DNA of 64,000 nucleotides from Selaginella moellendorffii (lineage: Eukaryota; Streptophyta; Lycopodiopsida; Selaginellales; Selaginellaceae): positions 866,978-930,977 of the forward strand of contig NW_003314325.1 of NCBI RefSeq assembly GCF_000143415.4, given 5' to 3'. Under the pieces are notes generated by a model. It saw only the letters and a list, made by a program, of their open reading frames with translations, was not told the origin of the DNA and made no database searches. A program made the position numbers and the translations under genes. Below are positions 31,444-42,769 of this stretch, in pieces. Every line of letters starts with the position of its first letter. Positions within the stretch are counted from its first letter, which is position 1.

Positions 31444-33569
31444 TCCTAAACGTTAGTTTCTATCCTTGTAACGGGCCCTTATCCAGGACTTGGCGATGGA
31501 TCTGTCTAGCATCCTTGTGATCAATTCGATGCCATCAATCTTTCCTGATCGAGTGTTTTTCTGTCTGCAGAGATGCTGAATTTTACAAGGAAATAGGAAA
31601 AAAATAAAAAAATAAAAATTGAAACTTGCGCAGCTTGATCGAATCATCAAAGACACAAGGCCATGCTTGGATTCTAGAGATCCTCTTCAAGATGTACTTG
31701 CAATGATCGGGGAGAGAGGCTTTGTGGAGAATATATTTCTGGATGAGGCTCGAGAAAGAAATTGCCAAGGATAAGGTTCTACAGGAAAAAAAAGCTGATC
31801 AAAGCTCACATTTGTGTCATATCTCTTTTTTTTTTTGTTTTTACTTGCGTTTCAGAGAAGTGCAGGTATGAATCCTTCTCACACACAAACATCTCAGTGT
31901 GATATTATCCTCAAAGAAAGATATGAGGCCGTGATAATCATGGGCAGATCGGCCGACTGCCTCATGAGAACACAACACGCTTGCGTTTTTCCTGGAGGGG
32001 AGATCGTGCACGTAAACATCACAGAGCGAGGACCTAGCTCAACCCGAACAGAAACGTTAACTGTGGAAAACCGGCAGGAATCATGTCGACCTTCGTATCA
32101 AAATTGTTGACCATGTGGCATAGGGCGTCTTCCAAATATCCAGAATACCCAACCGAGGCAAATGCGTCATTGCAACACACGCATTTCTTCTCTGGTGCCA
32201 AATCCGGATATGGCCTCTTTCACAACACCAGCATCGGCAAAAACACCAAGCATTGTCGCCCAATTCCTCCAGTTCCGGGCTCATGCCTTTTCTTTCTGTG
32301 AGCAATAGGACATTTCCGCACTTGTTGCGTTTGCCAACAGCCACGATAAAACTCAGTTCCTACACATTCCCGCAGGCATGTCAATGTTAGCAGCAGAATG
32401 GGTTTCTACGCGGAAGGAAGTGGATCCCTCCCGCGTAAAGCACATAAAGTCGGCGGTATAAGATACGCGTATCCGAATATAGGATAAAGCCTTTTTATGC
32501 AAAGAAAACGTAAACCATTAAAAAGGCTGTAATATATTTTATTTAAAACATCTCGTTTAGTTTTGTTTGAATGTATGTTGTGGCGCGCTGTTTCCTACGC
32601 GTTAGAAGCCCCGCTGCCAATGCCATCCTCACCAAGACAGTTGCTTTCCATGGATGATGCCATGGGATGCTTAAAGAATCGCAAACCTGCCTCGATCTGC
32701 CATGGCCTCCCACCGCCATAGCTATGGCGAGTCTAGGAAATGATCCTTACCCAATTAGCTCCTTGCCAGAGGCGCCATTCTGGATTTCAATCCCCGAGCG
32801 ATTGAGTTGGCGGAGAAAGCGATCCGGCCAACCCAGCCTCGAGCTCCCAGGGTCAGGGATGAGCAATCGAGAGCTTGAAGCTCCCATCTTCTACGATGCA
32901 TGATAGTTAGTCGCATGGAAAGTAAGAAAAACACAGATCTGTGGGCGAGGGCAAGCGCATTGACGAGAAAATTGTCTCCTGCGGCCTCGATCGTCATAGC
33001 TTCCTCACGAACCTCGTCATGGAAATGTATGGAAAGTACTGGCGCGGGGGATACGTCTTGGGAATCTTCCACAAGACGGAAGATGGAGATGTTTTCTTTG
33101 CGGCATTTGCCCAAAACGGGTAAGTTCTGGCGTTCTCCCGGCAAATGCCTCTCGATCTAATTCCGTCACATTCTTGCAGCTAATCCCGATGCAAGCTCTC
33201 GTCTTCCAGGAGATTGAATTCAAGGACGCCAGCTCCTCGAAGGGATCAAGCCCAACCACATCTCCTTTTTCACGGATGGTCAAGCTCCACCTCTCGAGCT
33301 AAGACTTACCAAAATTCTTCATAAACCGATTAAACAAAACTTTATGTTGGGCAACAAATTCCTTTAGATAGCCGGCACGAACGCCTATGATGCTGATCTA
33401 CCAGCATCAACCATTCTCTCGTGAGCAGCTGAACCGTCAAAACGGAAGGTTGACCCTGGGCTTTTCGCATTGGGAGCTTTTCGAGCCCACAAGTATGCTG
33501 GCTGCATTGTCGATATGGTATGAAGTTCGTTTCAATTTCTGAAAACCATTGGACTTCACAAACTTCTAA
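31444..33569. other. Duplicated block without an intact gene
   Basis: Second copy of 7188-9313 at a constant offset of 4256-offset coordinates inside a 24-kb separation (for example 31814 against 7558). Only scattered substitutions are seen, so the copy is recent. Contents are as described for 7181-9313. Confidence 0.6.
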
Positions 33570-33642
33570 TGCGGTGAGCGTAGATGGAACACGCGGCCTT
33601 AAGATCTTCAGTCTGACGCTCTCTCAACTGGGCTATCCCCGC
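33570..33642 (-). tRNA. tRNA-Phe(GAA)-like sequence, probable pseudogene
   Basis: Same 73-nt sequence as 9314-9386, with the same stem mismatches, so its decay precedes the block duplication. Confidence 0.65.
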
Positions 33643-33935
33643 GTGATAATAATTATCAGCAATATTATCTGGCACATACATATCACATTACAAGTGTCAT
33701 GAAATTATTGAGCGCTCTAGAGGAGTGAGATCGTAGAAATGCCACTATAGCTGATATGCTGGCTCAAAACTCACAAGGATCATAGCAAAGATTCTTCCAG
33801 CGATCGGCTTTTTTGCTGAAACATGGATGTCTAGAGGTGACTCAACAGCAAACAAAAGAAAACAACAAACGTGGTAGCCGTGTAGAGGGTATAGCTCCTA
33901 CACGAAAACATGGAAGAACACACAGAAACAAAGAT

Positions 33936-34374
33936 CTATCCCATCAGCGGCGGGGGTGCGTAGTGTGGGTTCATGTTCGCGCCTGGACCGCCATAGTCGC
34001 TGATCTCTCCAAGGGGCGGGGGCGCGCCGTAGTGTGGGTTCCTATTTGCCCCTGGAGCGTCATAGTCGCTGGTATGGACCTCTCCAAGGAGCTTCCTGCC
34101 TTTGAGAGCCTGGAAGAAAGAGAGAGAACTTCTTATAACAGGAAAGGAAAAGGAAACTTAGAAGAAGATTTCTCAACCTGGCCCTGTGCAGCCGGCAAGC
34201 TTGCATCTGTAAATCCAACTCAAAACAGTGAGAAACGAGATTGTGGAGGAAGGTAACGGAGAAATGAGATCTATATGTGCTCTCTCTACCTTTGTTTCCA
34301 CTAGTAGCAAAAGCGGCAGTGATGAGCAGGCATGAGAGCAGGGCTCCGAGCACAAGCTTGCGAGAAGGAGCCAT
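33936..34374 (-). CDS. PSY-like tyrosine-sulfated peptide precursor, copy D (two motifs)
   Basis: Exons 34374-34290, 34206-34178 and 34109-33936 encode 95 residues with the same architecture as copy B: signal peptide (MAPSRKLVLGALLSCLLITA), DASLPAAQGQ linker, GRKLL, then SDYDAPGANRNPHYGAPPP and SDYGGPGANMNPHYAPPP, ending LMG. Differences from copy B are few (TL to GA in the signal peptide; GRKLLGE for GRKLLRE). Both Tyr residues have an Asp at -1, the context for sulfation. This is the copy paired with the intact PPR gene at 34651, so it is the best candidate for the functional locus. Confidence 0.85.
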
Positions 34375-34650
34375 TTCTATACTAAGAGAGCCTATAGATC
34401 CAAACCAGGAGAAAAAGAATGAGAAAAACAAAGGCCAAGCTCCCGTAGATAAAGGCCGAGGAGCACAGACTCATACAAAAGCTGGCACAGACGTCGAAGG
34501 AATGCAAGTGTTGTCCACTGAGTGGCCAAGAGTTAACGTCGATACATGGTTCCGTTAGTGCATTGGATAAAACGAGTTTTTCTATGTTAATGGGAATTAA
34601 CATATTTTATCAGGAGAGAGAGATCTCGACTAATATATAGCGATCATTAG
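34375..34650. promoter_or_regulatory. Head-to-head 5' region, PSY copy D / PPR
   Basis: 276 bp between divergent start codons, very like 10119-10387. It differs by short indels (for example gtttttctatg near 34575). Probably a shared promoter region; no element is named. Confidence 0.5.
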
Positions 34651-36402
34651 ATGTTGGAAGCATCGAGCAACATCGTGGGATCGCAGCAATCCTTCTTTGC
34701 GACGCTCCTGAGCCAGTCTGGAGGCTCTGGCGATCTCGATCAAACCCGGAAGATCCACTCCCGGATAGTGGACAGCGGCTACTCCAAAGACAAGTTTCTC
34801 CTCAATCTCATCATCCAGGCTTACGGAAAATGCGGCAGTGTCGGAGATGCGCGCCGTGTCTTCTCCGCGATCGATCACCCCAATCTCTTCTCATGGAACA
34901 TCATGATCCAAGCATATGCCCGAAACGGGCATCTAGATGAAGCGCGTAACCTCTTTGATCGATCTCATTCCCCCGATCCAGTCGCATGGAATGAAATGAT
35001 CACTGCCTATGCGCAGCTTGGCGAGATGGAGGAAGCCAAAATTTTGTTTGATCGAGTGCCAGAAAAGAGTGAAATCACCTGGACCGGGATGATAACAGCA
35101 TATGCCAGAAACGGGCATCTGAACGAAGCCAGGACGGTGTTTGACGCAATGCCGATCGAGAAGAAAACCATAGCTTCGTGGACGGCAATGCTCCAGGGCT
35201 ACACCCAAAACTCCCGGATCGATCAGGCCCTTGATTTCTTTCAGACGTTCCCGGCCCACAACGTGGTCTCCATCACCGCCATGGTGTCGGCGCTCACGAG
35301 CCACGGCCGTGGCGACGAGGCCGAGATGCTGTTCTTATTTATGCCCGCGAGGAATTTGCTCTCCTGGACTGTGATGATCCAGGCCTACTCCAAGCAGCAG
35401 CGCATCGATCGCGTCCGCGAGCTCTTCGAGTCGATGCCCGAGAGGGATCTCATCAGCTCCACGGCGGCGCTCCAGGCATTCTCCCGCGGTGGCGATCTCG
35501 ACTCGGCCAAGCGCGTGTTTGATTCCATGCCCGAGCACAACACCATGTCGTGGGGATCAATGGTGGTGGCGCTTGCGGAGCGGCGGCGGCTCGAGGAGGC
35601 GGCGCTGCTCCTGGAAGCTATGCCTGGCGAGAAGAGCGTGGTGGGAGCAACAGCGCTATTCCAGGCGTATGCCCGGGATGGGCATCTATGCGAGGCTGAG
35701 ATGATCTTCCGCGAGATGGGTGATCGCGACACCATTGCCCATAATGCGATGCTCCAGGTCTACGCGCAGCACGGCCAGATGGGCGACGCCATTGCGGAGT
35801 TTCAATCCATGGCGTGGCGAAGCTCCTCATCATGGAACGCGATGCTCTCGGCGTATGCCCAGCACGGGCATGTGGATCACGCGGCGGGTTTCTTCGCGGC
35901 TATGCCAATCAGGAGCTCTCCTGTGGCGTGGAACGCCATGATCGCGGCGTATAGACGCAACGGCAAGGACGAGCGCGCGATTTCCTCCTTCTGGGCGATG
36001 ATCCTCGAGGGGATCCCGTGCGATGCGTCGACCATCGCGAGCGTTCTTGGGAGCTGCAGTCATGCGGGGAGATTTGCCGAGGCGTGGAACTTGTTCCTGG
36101 CAATGAAGAAGGACTTTGGCGTGGATCCATCACACGAGCACTACTCGTGTGTGGCGGACGTTCTCGGGAGATCTGGACTGGTGAGAGACGCCGAGGAGCT
36201 CATCAAGACAATGCCATTCGTTCCAGATGAGCGTGGCTGCGGTGGATTGCTCAATGCTTGTAGAGTTCATAGGGATTTGGAGAGAGGAGCAAAGGTGGCG
36301 ATGAATGAGTTTAAAAGTGAGAGGAGCGAGCCTGTAAGTTACATGCTTCTTGCAAATTTGATTACTGCTAAGATACCAAGTTTGGCTTCTGATTCAAAAT
36401 AG
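34651..36402 (+). CDS. PPR protein, intact, single exon
   Basis: 583 residues and no intron, typical of plant PPR genes. About fourteen repeats, mostly short (31-residue, S-like), such as DPVAWNEMITAYAQLGEMEE, LFSWNIMIQAYARNGHLDE and SWNAMLSAYAQHGHVDHA. The C-terminus (HYSCVADVLGRSGLVRDAEE, then GGLLNACRVHRDLERG) resembles the start of an E domain, but there is no DYW deaminase. PPR proteins bind organellar RNA one base per repeat and act in editing, splicing or stability. Lycophytes such as Selaginella have very many, in line with heavy organellar C-to-U editing. Divergent from PSY-like copy D. Truncated or decayed relatives lie at 5280, 10388 and 25391. Confidence 0.93.
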   Translation: MLEASSNIVGSQQSFFATLLSQSGGSGDLDQTRKIHSRIVDSGYSKDKFLLNLIIQAYGKCGSVGDARRVFSAIDHPNLFSWNIMIQAYARNGHLDEARNLFDRSHSPDPVAWNEMITAYAQLGEMEEAKILFDRVPEKSEITWTGMITAYARNGHLNEARTVFDAMPIEKKTIASWTAMLQGYTQNSRIDQALDFFQTFPAHNVVSITAMVSALTSHGRGDEAEMLFLFMPARNLLSWTVMIQAYSKQQRIDRVRELFESMPERDLISSTAALQAFSRGGDLDSAKRVFDSMPEHNTMSWGSMVVALAERRRLEEAALLLEAMPGEKSVVGATALFQAYARDGHLCEAEMIFREMGDRDTIAHNAMLQVYAQHGQMGDAIAEFQSMAWRSSSSWNAMLSAYAQHGHVDHAAGFFAAMPIRSSPVAWNAMIAAYRRNGKDERAISSFWAMILEGIPCDASTIASVLGSCSHAGRFAEAWNLFLAMKKDFGVDPSHEHYSCVADVLGRSGLVRDAEELIKTMPFVPDERGCGGLLNACRVHRDLERGAKVAMNEFKSERSEPVSYMLLANLITAKIPSLASDSK

Positions 36403-36404
36403 CT

Positions 36405-37530
36405 CTTTGTTTCGTTTAGCTTTTGCAAGAGACTAGAACGCAACTCCAGCGATTGCCATCGTCGTGCCTACAGCAGTTTTGTCTTGTAATTCGACTTCCT
36501 AGGTAGAGACAGACAAAGAAACTCACTTGTATCATCAATCTGATCACTGGAAAGCTTTCCAAAACAAGTATAAAAAATACGATGACTACGACTCGCTTTA
36601 GTACATTTCCTACTGCGTGTGACAAAGGTGCTACTCGTTCCAGAGTGTTGTGGCCAACCTGTTAGAAGATAAAAGAATCCCAACGAGAAAGCACAAACCT
36701 GATCAGACAGATGATAGAAAACTCTGACCAGAACTAGATCTGCTACGAACTTGCGAATGCAACTGGGGAAGCAAGCCCGTGCTTGACAAGGCTTGGACCT
36801 TCTATCCGTAGATAAAAAGCATTGATCCACTAAAAGCTTGTGGATTAAATGAATGCTACTTGGTAGTATGCACATGTAGAGCGATCAAAGATATGTAAAC
36901 GTAAAAGATTAGTGCTGTGTTTCCTGGACAGAAAAAAAAAAACAAAGAGCTTCATCAGATATGAATATGTTAAAAAATACCATAGCCTCCTTGGAAACAT
37001 TGTTTCAGTGCATTAGATGTCATGGCACGCGAGAATTGAAACCTCTGTATGCGATGCAATGCTAGAGCAACACCTGAAAGACCAAGCTTGAGAACGCAAG
37101 AAATTTACAACTTTAGAGCATATGTTTACCAGCAACTACAGGTATCAAGCTAAGCCAGAGGGCAAAAGGAACTGATTATCCTAGAAGAAACTATGATGTA
37201 GATGGCTCCAGCGCTGCCAAAAACTTGAAAATCCTATCAATCTTCACGAACTAAAAGCAAAACCACAAAACTTTTGACCGTATGTCAAGGAAACGGCGAC
37301 AGTGGAAGAGGAAATGGTCATGATGTGTTCCAGGGCGTAACAAAACGAAAGTGGCAGAAGCAATCTCATCAGTTCCTTGCTCAATGGCTGGAACCAATCA
37401 AATCAGGAACAATGTATAGATAGTCTACGTTTTGGCATTTCAGATGCCCAGCAGCCTCAGTATGTAACTATAGGAAGAGCGACCCAGTTGTCAGCACTGG
37501 GTATTTGCTCGACACACCACTGGAGGAGCT
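36405..37530 (-). pseudogene. Triose-phosphate translocator pseudogene
   Basis: Minus-strand exon and intron remnants follow the order of the intact gene at 51768-53515 reversed: exon 11 (with a TAG inside at VAF*S), 10, 9, 7, 6, 5, 4 and 2. Clear matches are CTTAGCTTGATACCTGTAG at about 37150 and the SFTHTVK-type stretch at about 37285. Introns are retained, so it is a DNA duplicate, not a retrocopy. It begins two bases after the stop of the PPR gene. Many indels; not functional. Confidence 0.85.
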
Positions 37531-39829
37531 AAGATCTTCTAAAGAATATGCTTCCACATCCACATTACCTGTTGTGATCCTGTTAATCCAGGGGAAGCAT
37601 CTGAGACGTTATCCATTTGGGCGGTAATTTGAATATAAATGTTTTAGATGCCAACTCCTTGTGACAAGAGGTTGAGAGCAAGTATGTTAACGATATGAGA
37701 CTTATATTATTATTTGCTGAGTTGTGCTAATGTATTTTAATGTAATTTATGTTTTTTTGTATAATTTTTTATTTCTATTTGTTGGGTATATCCTTCTTTT
37801 TCCATGAGTTCTTTTAATCCTTTTTTGACTGTAATCAATATTGAAGTCTCCTGAATATCCTAAATTATTTTGTACATGTCTTTGTAATTGATTTTCAAAT
37901 TATTTTATGTTTTTGTTCTTGGTTTTCGGTGCATATTTGCAATTTATATATTCATCTTATTCTAGTTAATCTTGATGTGTTTGTATTTTTTGGATTGGTG
38001 TGTATTCTTTATAATATTATTTGCAATATACAGTGGCTGATTATGAATTGTAAAATATAATTGCAGTGTTGTACAAGCTTCTTATATGCATGATGTATTT
38101 ATAGAATCTATCAAGACAAAAACCTTCAATAATCATATCCATTCAAGCACTGGACGAAGACATAACTTTCCCTATTACATTCTCTAATGACATGACTTGG
38201 TGATGGGTGGTGGCATTGGCTTTTTCTATTCATTTTAACAATATATTCTTGCCACAAATAGGGATCACTGGCACCAATATGGTGAAATTCTTGCAGCTGC
38301 CCCAGACAGATTTCAAAAAAGTATGGAATGATTTTGGTCAAAACTTCTATTTGTTCTTCTTGATTCTAAGTGGCAAGCCTTTCTTGAATTCAAGGAATTT
38401 CTTGCTACGATGCAAGTTTTTATTTGGTTATCTACCAGCCTCTACTGGGGGCAGATCATGTCCACAAGCCTGGGGAAATGAGATTCCCAATGGAGAGTAC
38501 GGTAGGACCAACACTTCTGGCAATTATTGCAGGATTGGAGCAAGAGAGGAGTTACAAGGAATTTAACTTAAATACACTAATCAAAACCAATCATAGTAGA
38601 GACATCACCAGTTAAATATAGGACAATTCAGATCATGTTAAGATCTACAACTTTGATTTAACTAATATCAACAATCTATATTTTACAGAGTTAAATTTAA
38701 TAGGATTTAACATGAATGAGCCTATATGTTTTTAATGTAGAAGTTAAATTTTTCATGAATGAAACTCTAAATTTCAAGATGGTAGGTCTTTCCTCGTGTT
38801 CTTGCTTGGATTTGTAAAACAAGATTATGCTTATCAGGAAGAAAATATTGGAAAGAGGAGTTAGGAGAATTTAGAGTTACTTACCTTCTATGTAGTGTAA
38901 GAGATCTCCTAAGGTTTTTATGGCACAATAACATGTTTGTGGTCTTGGCTATAAGCAACAGGAAATTAAAGATTGGTCTGTAAGCAACTAAACTTTTTAT
39001 TTTACTTTAATCATTTAGGGTATTTACTAGTGTTTAGATGTGTTTTCATAACCACACCAACTTCACACTTACTTTACATGTTTAGTCCCACTTCAGACAC
39101 CTAAAAGTACTATTAATGTACCAACCTTTTATGCTAAGGTTATATTTTTTTTTGTGATCTCATTGGTAATCCAAGATCACATGTATCACAATCCCATCTT
39201 TCCAAGATTAAATCATCCATCCATGAGTGGTCATCCCATGACCACACTTTAGCATCTTTAAAATACCTTAAGATATAAGGAACACCATCCCCAATTCCTT
39301 TTTTTAATTTCCATTAAATCCCTTTTTGTCCATAGTAATGTTCACAAATACCACCACTAGACTAAAGCCCAAAGGCCCATCCACTAAATTCTACTAACCT
39401 TTAGGACATCTTCACTATATAACTATACCTTTATTCACTAAGGAAGAAGACCACTCCTCTTCCTTTTTATGGTCCAAAATTTGGTTTGAGATAGAACCCA
39501 AGATAAAGCTTGAGATGGGAGTTTAAGATCAAGTTCGAGATAAAGTCCAAAATTAGGTCCAAGATTGAGTTTGAGATTGAGTTTGACTTTGACTTTAAGT
39601 CCGAGACTGAGTTTGAGTCAATCTGAGACCAAATCTAAGACTAAATCCAAGACCCAGTCTAAGTTTGAGTTTAAGATTAATCTAAGGGTGAAAGCCCAAA
39701 GTAGTCTTCTCCCAAACCCTAAGAAGTTTGGCAAATCCTTGTAAGATGGAAGAAAACCACACTCACATGATGGATGATAATATAACCAGTGGGGAGTCTA
39801 ATGCTAAAGTGAACATAGATGGATATATG
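37531..39829. other. AT-rich region, no gene seen
   Basis: Base composition changes visibly to AT-rich from about 37640. Open frames are short (for example 38207-38566) and unrecognised. This looks like old repeat-derived sequence. Confidence 0.5.
39480..39720. repeat. Degenerate GAGTTT/GAxTxAG tandem array
   Basis: About 240 bp built of loose 6- and 12-bp units such as attgagtttgag, agtttgactttg and aatccaagacc. It is a degenerate minisatellite with no coding sense. Confidence 0.6.
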
Positions 39830-40010
39830 TGTAACGCTCCTGAGTTTGGACTTCCCGGGAGGTCACCCAGCCCAGTACTATTCAAACCCAAGGATGCTTA
39901 ACCCCAAATATCCCAAGACCCTTAACCGATTGGAAAAGGGGGTGCACTCTTGTTCATGGGCCCTTTCCCTCTATATTTGAACCCTATGGATCGTCTCTCA
40001 AGTCGTTCCC
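39830..40010 (-). mobile_element. LTR-like sequence carrying a 5S rRNA-derived segment
   Basis: Starts TGTAACGC, a common plant LTR start. From 39848 to about 39905 the reverse complement reads GGTTAAGCATCCTTGGG, then AATAGTACTGGGCTGGGTGACC and TCCCGGGAAGTCC. That is the 3' half of plant 5S rRNA, including the internal promoter region. 5S sequence in antisense inside an LTR is the hallmark of Cassandra-type terminal-repeat retrotransposons in miniature (TRIMs). I did not find the second LTR, so this may be a solo or partial element. Confidence 0.65.
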
Positions 40011-40682
40011 TTTGGTTGCTTACAATATGAAGTGATTTGGTGGTGTTTAGCAAATATAATAAGCTATCATTGATGATATTAAGGGATTAGTTTTAATACA
40101 TAAGGGTTCTTGTTACTAACTAGTGCAAAACATAATGAGATGAGAACTCTTTACTAGGCTAAGTATTTGTATAACATATATTCATATTCTAGATGCAAAT
40201 TGGCAGAAGCTGGATCCTAGGAGCTAAAATACCATCTTCATGGGCTATCATGCTCATTCTAAGACTTACCACCTTCATGATCTTGCTCTCAAAAAGCTCA
40301 TAGTTACTTAAGATGTTTCTTTCAATGAGCAAGAACTCTATCACCATATTCAAAGTGTTAACTTCCTCTAGTTCTAATGTGGTGGACTTGTCCCTCGTCT
40401 TGGATGAGGAGCTCATCCAACAAGCACAAGCAGTTCAAAGTTAGCTTGTTCCAAGAGGAGCAACACCTCCTCCACTTGGCAGTGGCATGACTTCCCCACC
40501 AACTTTGCTGCTAGTCATGATTAGAGGCTCTTCTAGCTTGCCTCCTCTAGATCCTCTCTTGACACCACCACCTCATCAAGAGATTAAGGCTGTTACACAT
40601 TCAAGACATATGAACAAGTAAATGCTCAAAGCTCTTGAGTCATTTGCTCAAGCTCTATGCATTCTACTAGGCCATGAGCTCC

Positions 40683-41870
40683 ATTGCTAAGCCTCATGGC
40701 TACCAAGTTATTCATTCCAATCCTAATGCCTTACAGTGGCAAGTGGCTATGCATGATGAGTATGACTCATTGATCATGAATGGAACTTGGATGTTGGTCT
40801 CCCTCCTAGCAAGAAGGCAATTACAGCCAAGTGGCTCTTCAAAAAGAAATACCAAGCTGATGGTAGTGTCAAGTTGATGGAGCTCTAGGTCAAGCTCAAC
40901 TGCAAGGCCCATCAAAAGACAAATGGTTTTTAGCTCATAGTAATCAACTCCCTATATTTGTGAGAAGCTATAAGCTATGAAGCATGCCTTGTAGCGCTCA
41001 ATATGATCTCAACGGTGATCTTCAGGAGGAAGTACAAGTAAAGCCTAATGAGGTAGAAAACCATTAATCTTAGTGTACCATGTGTAAGTAGTAGATGAGA
41101 TGCTCCTGATTGGGATGTACAAACCTAGGAGGTTGGGTGGAGGTGTAGACTGATAAGAATCTCTACATATATCGAGATGGCCAAGGATTTCTATTCTTAG
41201 CCTTATATGTGGATTAGCCTCCAATAAGATGTGGCTCATCAACTAGATTAAGATTTATCTCTCTGCTAAATTTGAGATGACTAATCTGGTAAGACTTATC
41301 TCTCTGCTAAATTTGAGATGACTAATCTGGGAGATTTGCACTATTGCTTCAGAATTCAAGTCTACTGAGATAGGCAACATGGAGTATTTGAGCTCTCTAA
41401 AGAGAAATACATCCACAACATTCTCCAAAGGTGCTTTATGCTTAATGCTAACTCAGTGGCTACTCCCATGGAAGCAGGCTCCTTTAACTCGACATCAACT
41501 CTAGATGACACTCCCAAGGAGGAGAACACAACACTATACTGTTCAATGGTTGAGAGCCTCATCTACTTGATAGCCTTGACTAAGCTTGACCTCGCATCCA
41601 GTATGGGAGCAATCTCAAAGTTCTTGGACAACCTTCATCACCACATTGGGCTGATATGAAGTAGATCATAAGGTATGTGAGTGGTACAAGGAACTACACA
41701 CTGAAATATGTAAGAGGAAATGGAGACAACGGTCTGGTGGGATATATAGACACAAACTAGGCAAGAGATCTAGATGATAGAAGATCTACCTCAGGGTATG
41801 TCTTCATGTACAACCATAATGTGGTTAATTGGTGTTGTAAGAGGCAGCAGGAGGCAGACAGGTCAAACAA
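40683..41870 (+). mobile_element. Decayed Copia retrotransposon (RT/RNase H part)
   Basis: Broken + frames carry Copia RT and RNase H phrases: NALQWQVAMHDEYDSLIMNGTW, then KWLFKKKYQADGSVK; KFEMTNLGDLHYCF; ELSKEKYIHNILQRC; YCSMVESLIYLIALTKLDLA; and a STSGYVFMYNHNVVNW end. Stops and frameshifts are frequent. A direct duplication of about 39 bp lies at 41250-41328. Unrelated to the young element at 19282. Confidence 0.8.
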
Positions 41871-41879
41871 TGACAGAGT

Positions 41880-42440
41880 GTTCACCCCTACGAGAATCTC
41901 TCCATGTAATGACATATCCAGTTGCTCCAGCTCCTTAAGCATGCCCAATGTTTTGGGAAGCTCACTAGTGATGTTGTTGTGTGACAAGTTGAGGTACTGA
42001 AGGCCAATTGGAAGCTCTCCACATAAAAATTGGATGACAAGTCAAGCAATGTAGTTGTCCCAAAGAAACATTCATATCCCGTGTACTGTCCTTTGACTTG
42101 CAAGAACAAGTCACATCCACCACTTGCAGCTGTGTTATTTATCATATCTGGCAAAAATCCTTTAAATTGGATGCCTCCCAACTTAGCTGGTGAAAGTTGA
42201 CGAGAATCTCACCACTGAAATTATTTCTTCTCAGACCAATTAACTCCAACAAAGTGTTGGTGCCAAATGGAAGTAATGGGAATTTCCCTCCAAAATTATT
42301 CCATGGCCAATGACAAAATCTCCAACACTTGAAACCAATGTCCATGGATATAGTTATTTCCAAGCTTTAGCTGCTCTAGCTTTGTGCAGTTTTCAAAGTG
42401 AACGTGGAATGCTTCCAATGAGCTTGAAGTTTGAACGTGT
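41880..42440 (-). pseudogene. LRR receptor-like protein fragment
   Basis: Minus-strand frames encode plant extracellular LRRs: LIGLRRNNFSGEI, IQFKGFLPDMINNTA, TTLLDLSSNF, SHNNITSELPKTLGMLKELEQLD. The order matches the last LRRs before the membrane of an LRR receptor kinase or receptor-like protein. No transmembrane or kinase part follows. Frameshifts make it a remnant. Confidence 0.75.
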
Positions 42441-42470
42441 GGTTAAGCTACACAATCACATTTTCAACCT

Positions 42471-42715
42471 GGGACACCCCTGATTCAAGTGAAGTCATAT
42501 CCTAAATAAAAGAGCCTATAATGTAATGTAATGTCTCTTTGTATTGCCAGTAGACAAGTATATTATGTGGGTGTTGGAGGAGCTGAGGTGGAGTCTAGTT
42601 AAGAGTCCCTGTCTGGTGCAGGCGGGCGACTGCTCTGCATATGTTTGGCTTGACTTGCTTTGCTTGGCACCACAATGAGCATTGTGGTTGAAATAATTAT
42701 TAATTTAAACCTTTG
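42471..42715. repeat. Dispersed repeat, copy 1 (about 245 bp)
   Basis: Starts gggacacccctgattcaagt and ends with taaatttaaacctttg-like sequence. It is repeated with a few differences at 55802-56039. In both places it abuts PPR-derived sequence. It contains AATAAA and short GT-rich repeats. Class unknown; possibly a solo LTR or a non-autonomous element. Confidence 0.6.
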
Positions 42716-42769
42716 TTCTTAAGAGTCAAATGGTCAACTCTAAATCCAAAATGCTTCTTGGTCCAAGAG

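Noticed and set aside
33570-33642. A functional tRNA-Phe gene
   Set aside because: Mismatches in the D, anticodon and T stems relative to plant tRNA-Phe. The GAA anticodon is intact, so a covariance model should still decide.
39848-39905. A functional 5S rRNA gene
   Set aside because: Only the 3' half is present, with substitutions, inside an LTR-like context.
41880-42440. LRR fragment as a receptor for the PSY-like peptide
   Set aside because: It is a frameshifted remnant in an AT-rich island with no kinase or transmembrane part; nothing links it to the peptide genes.
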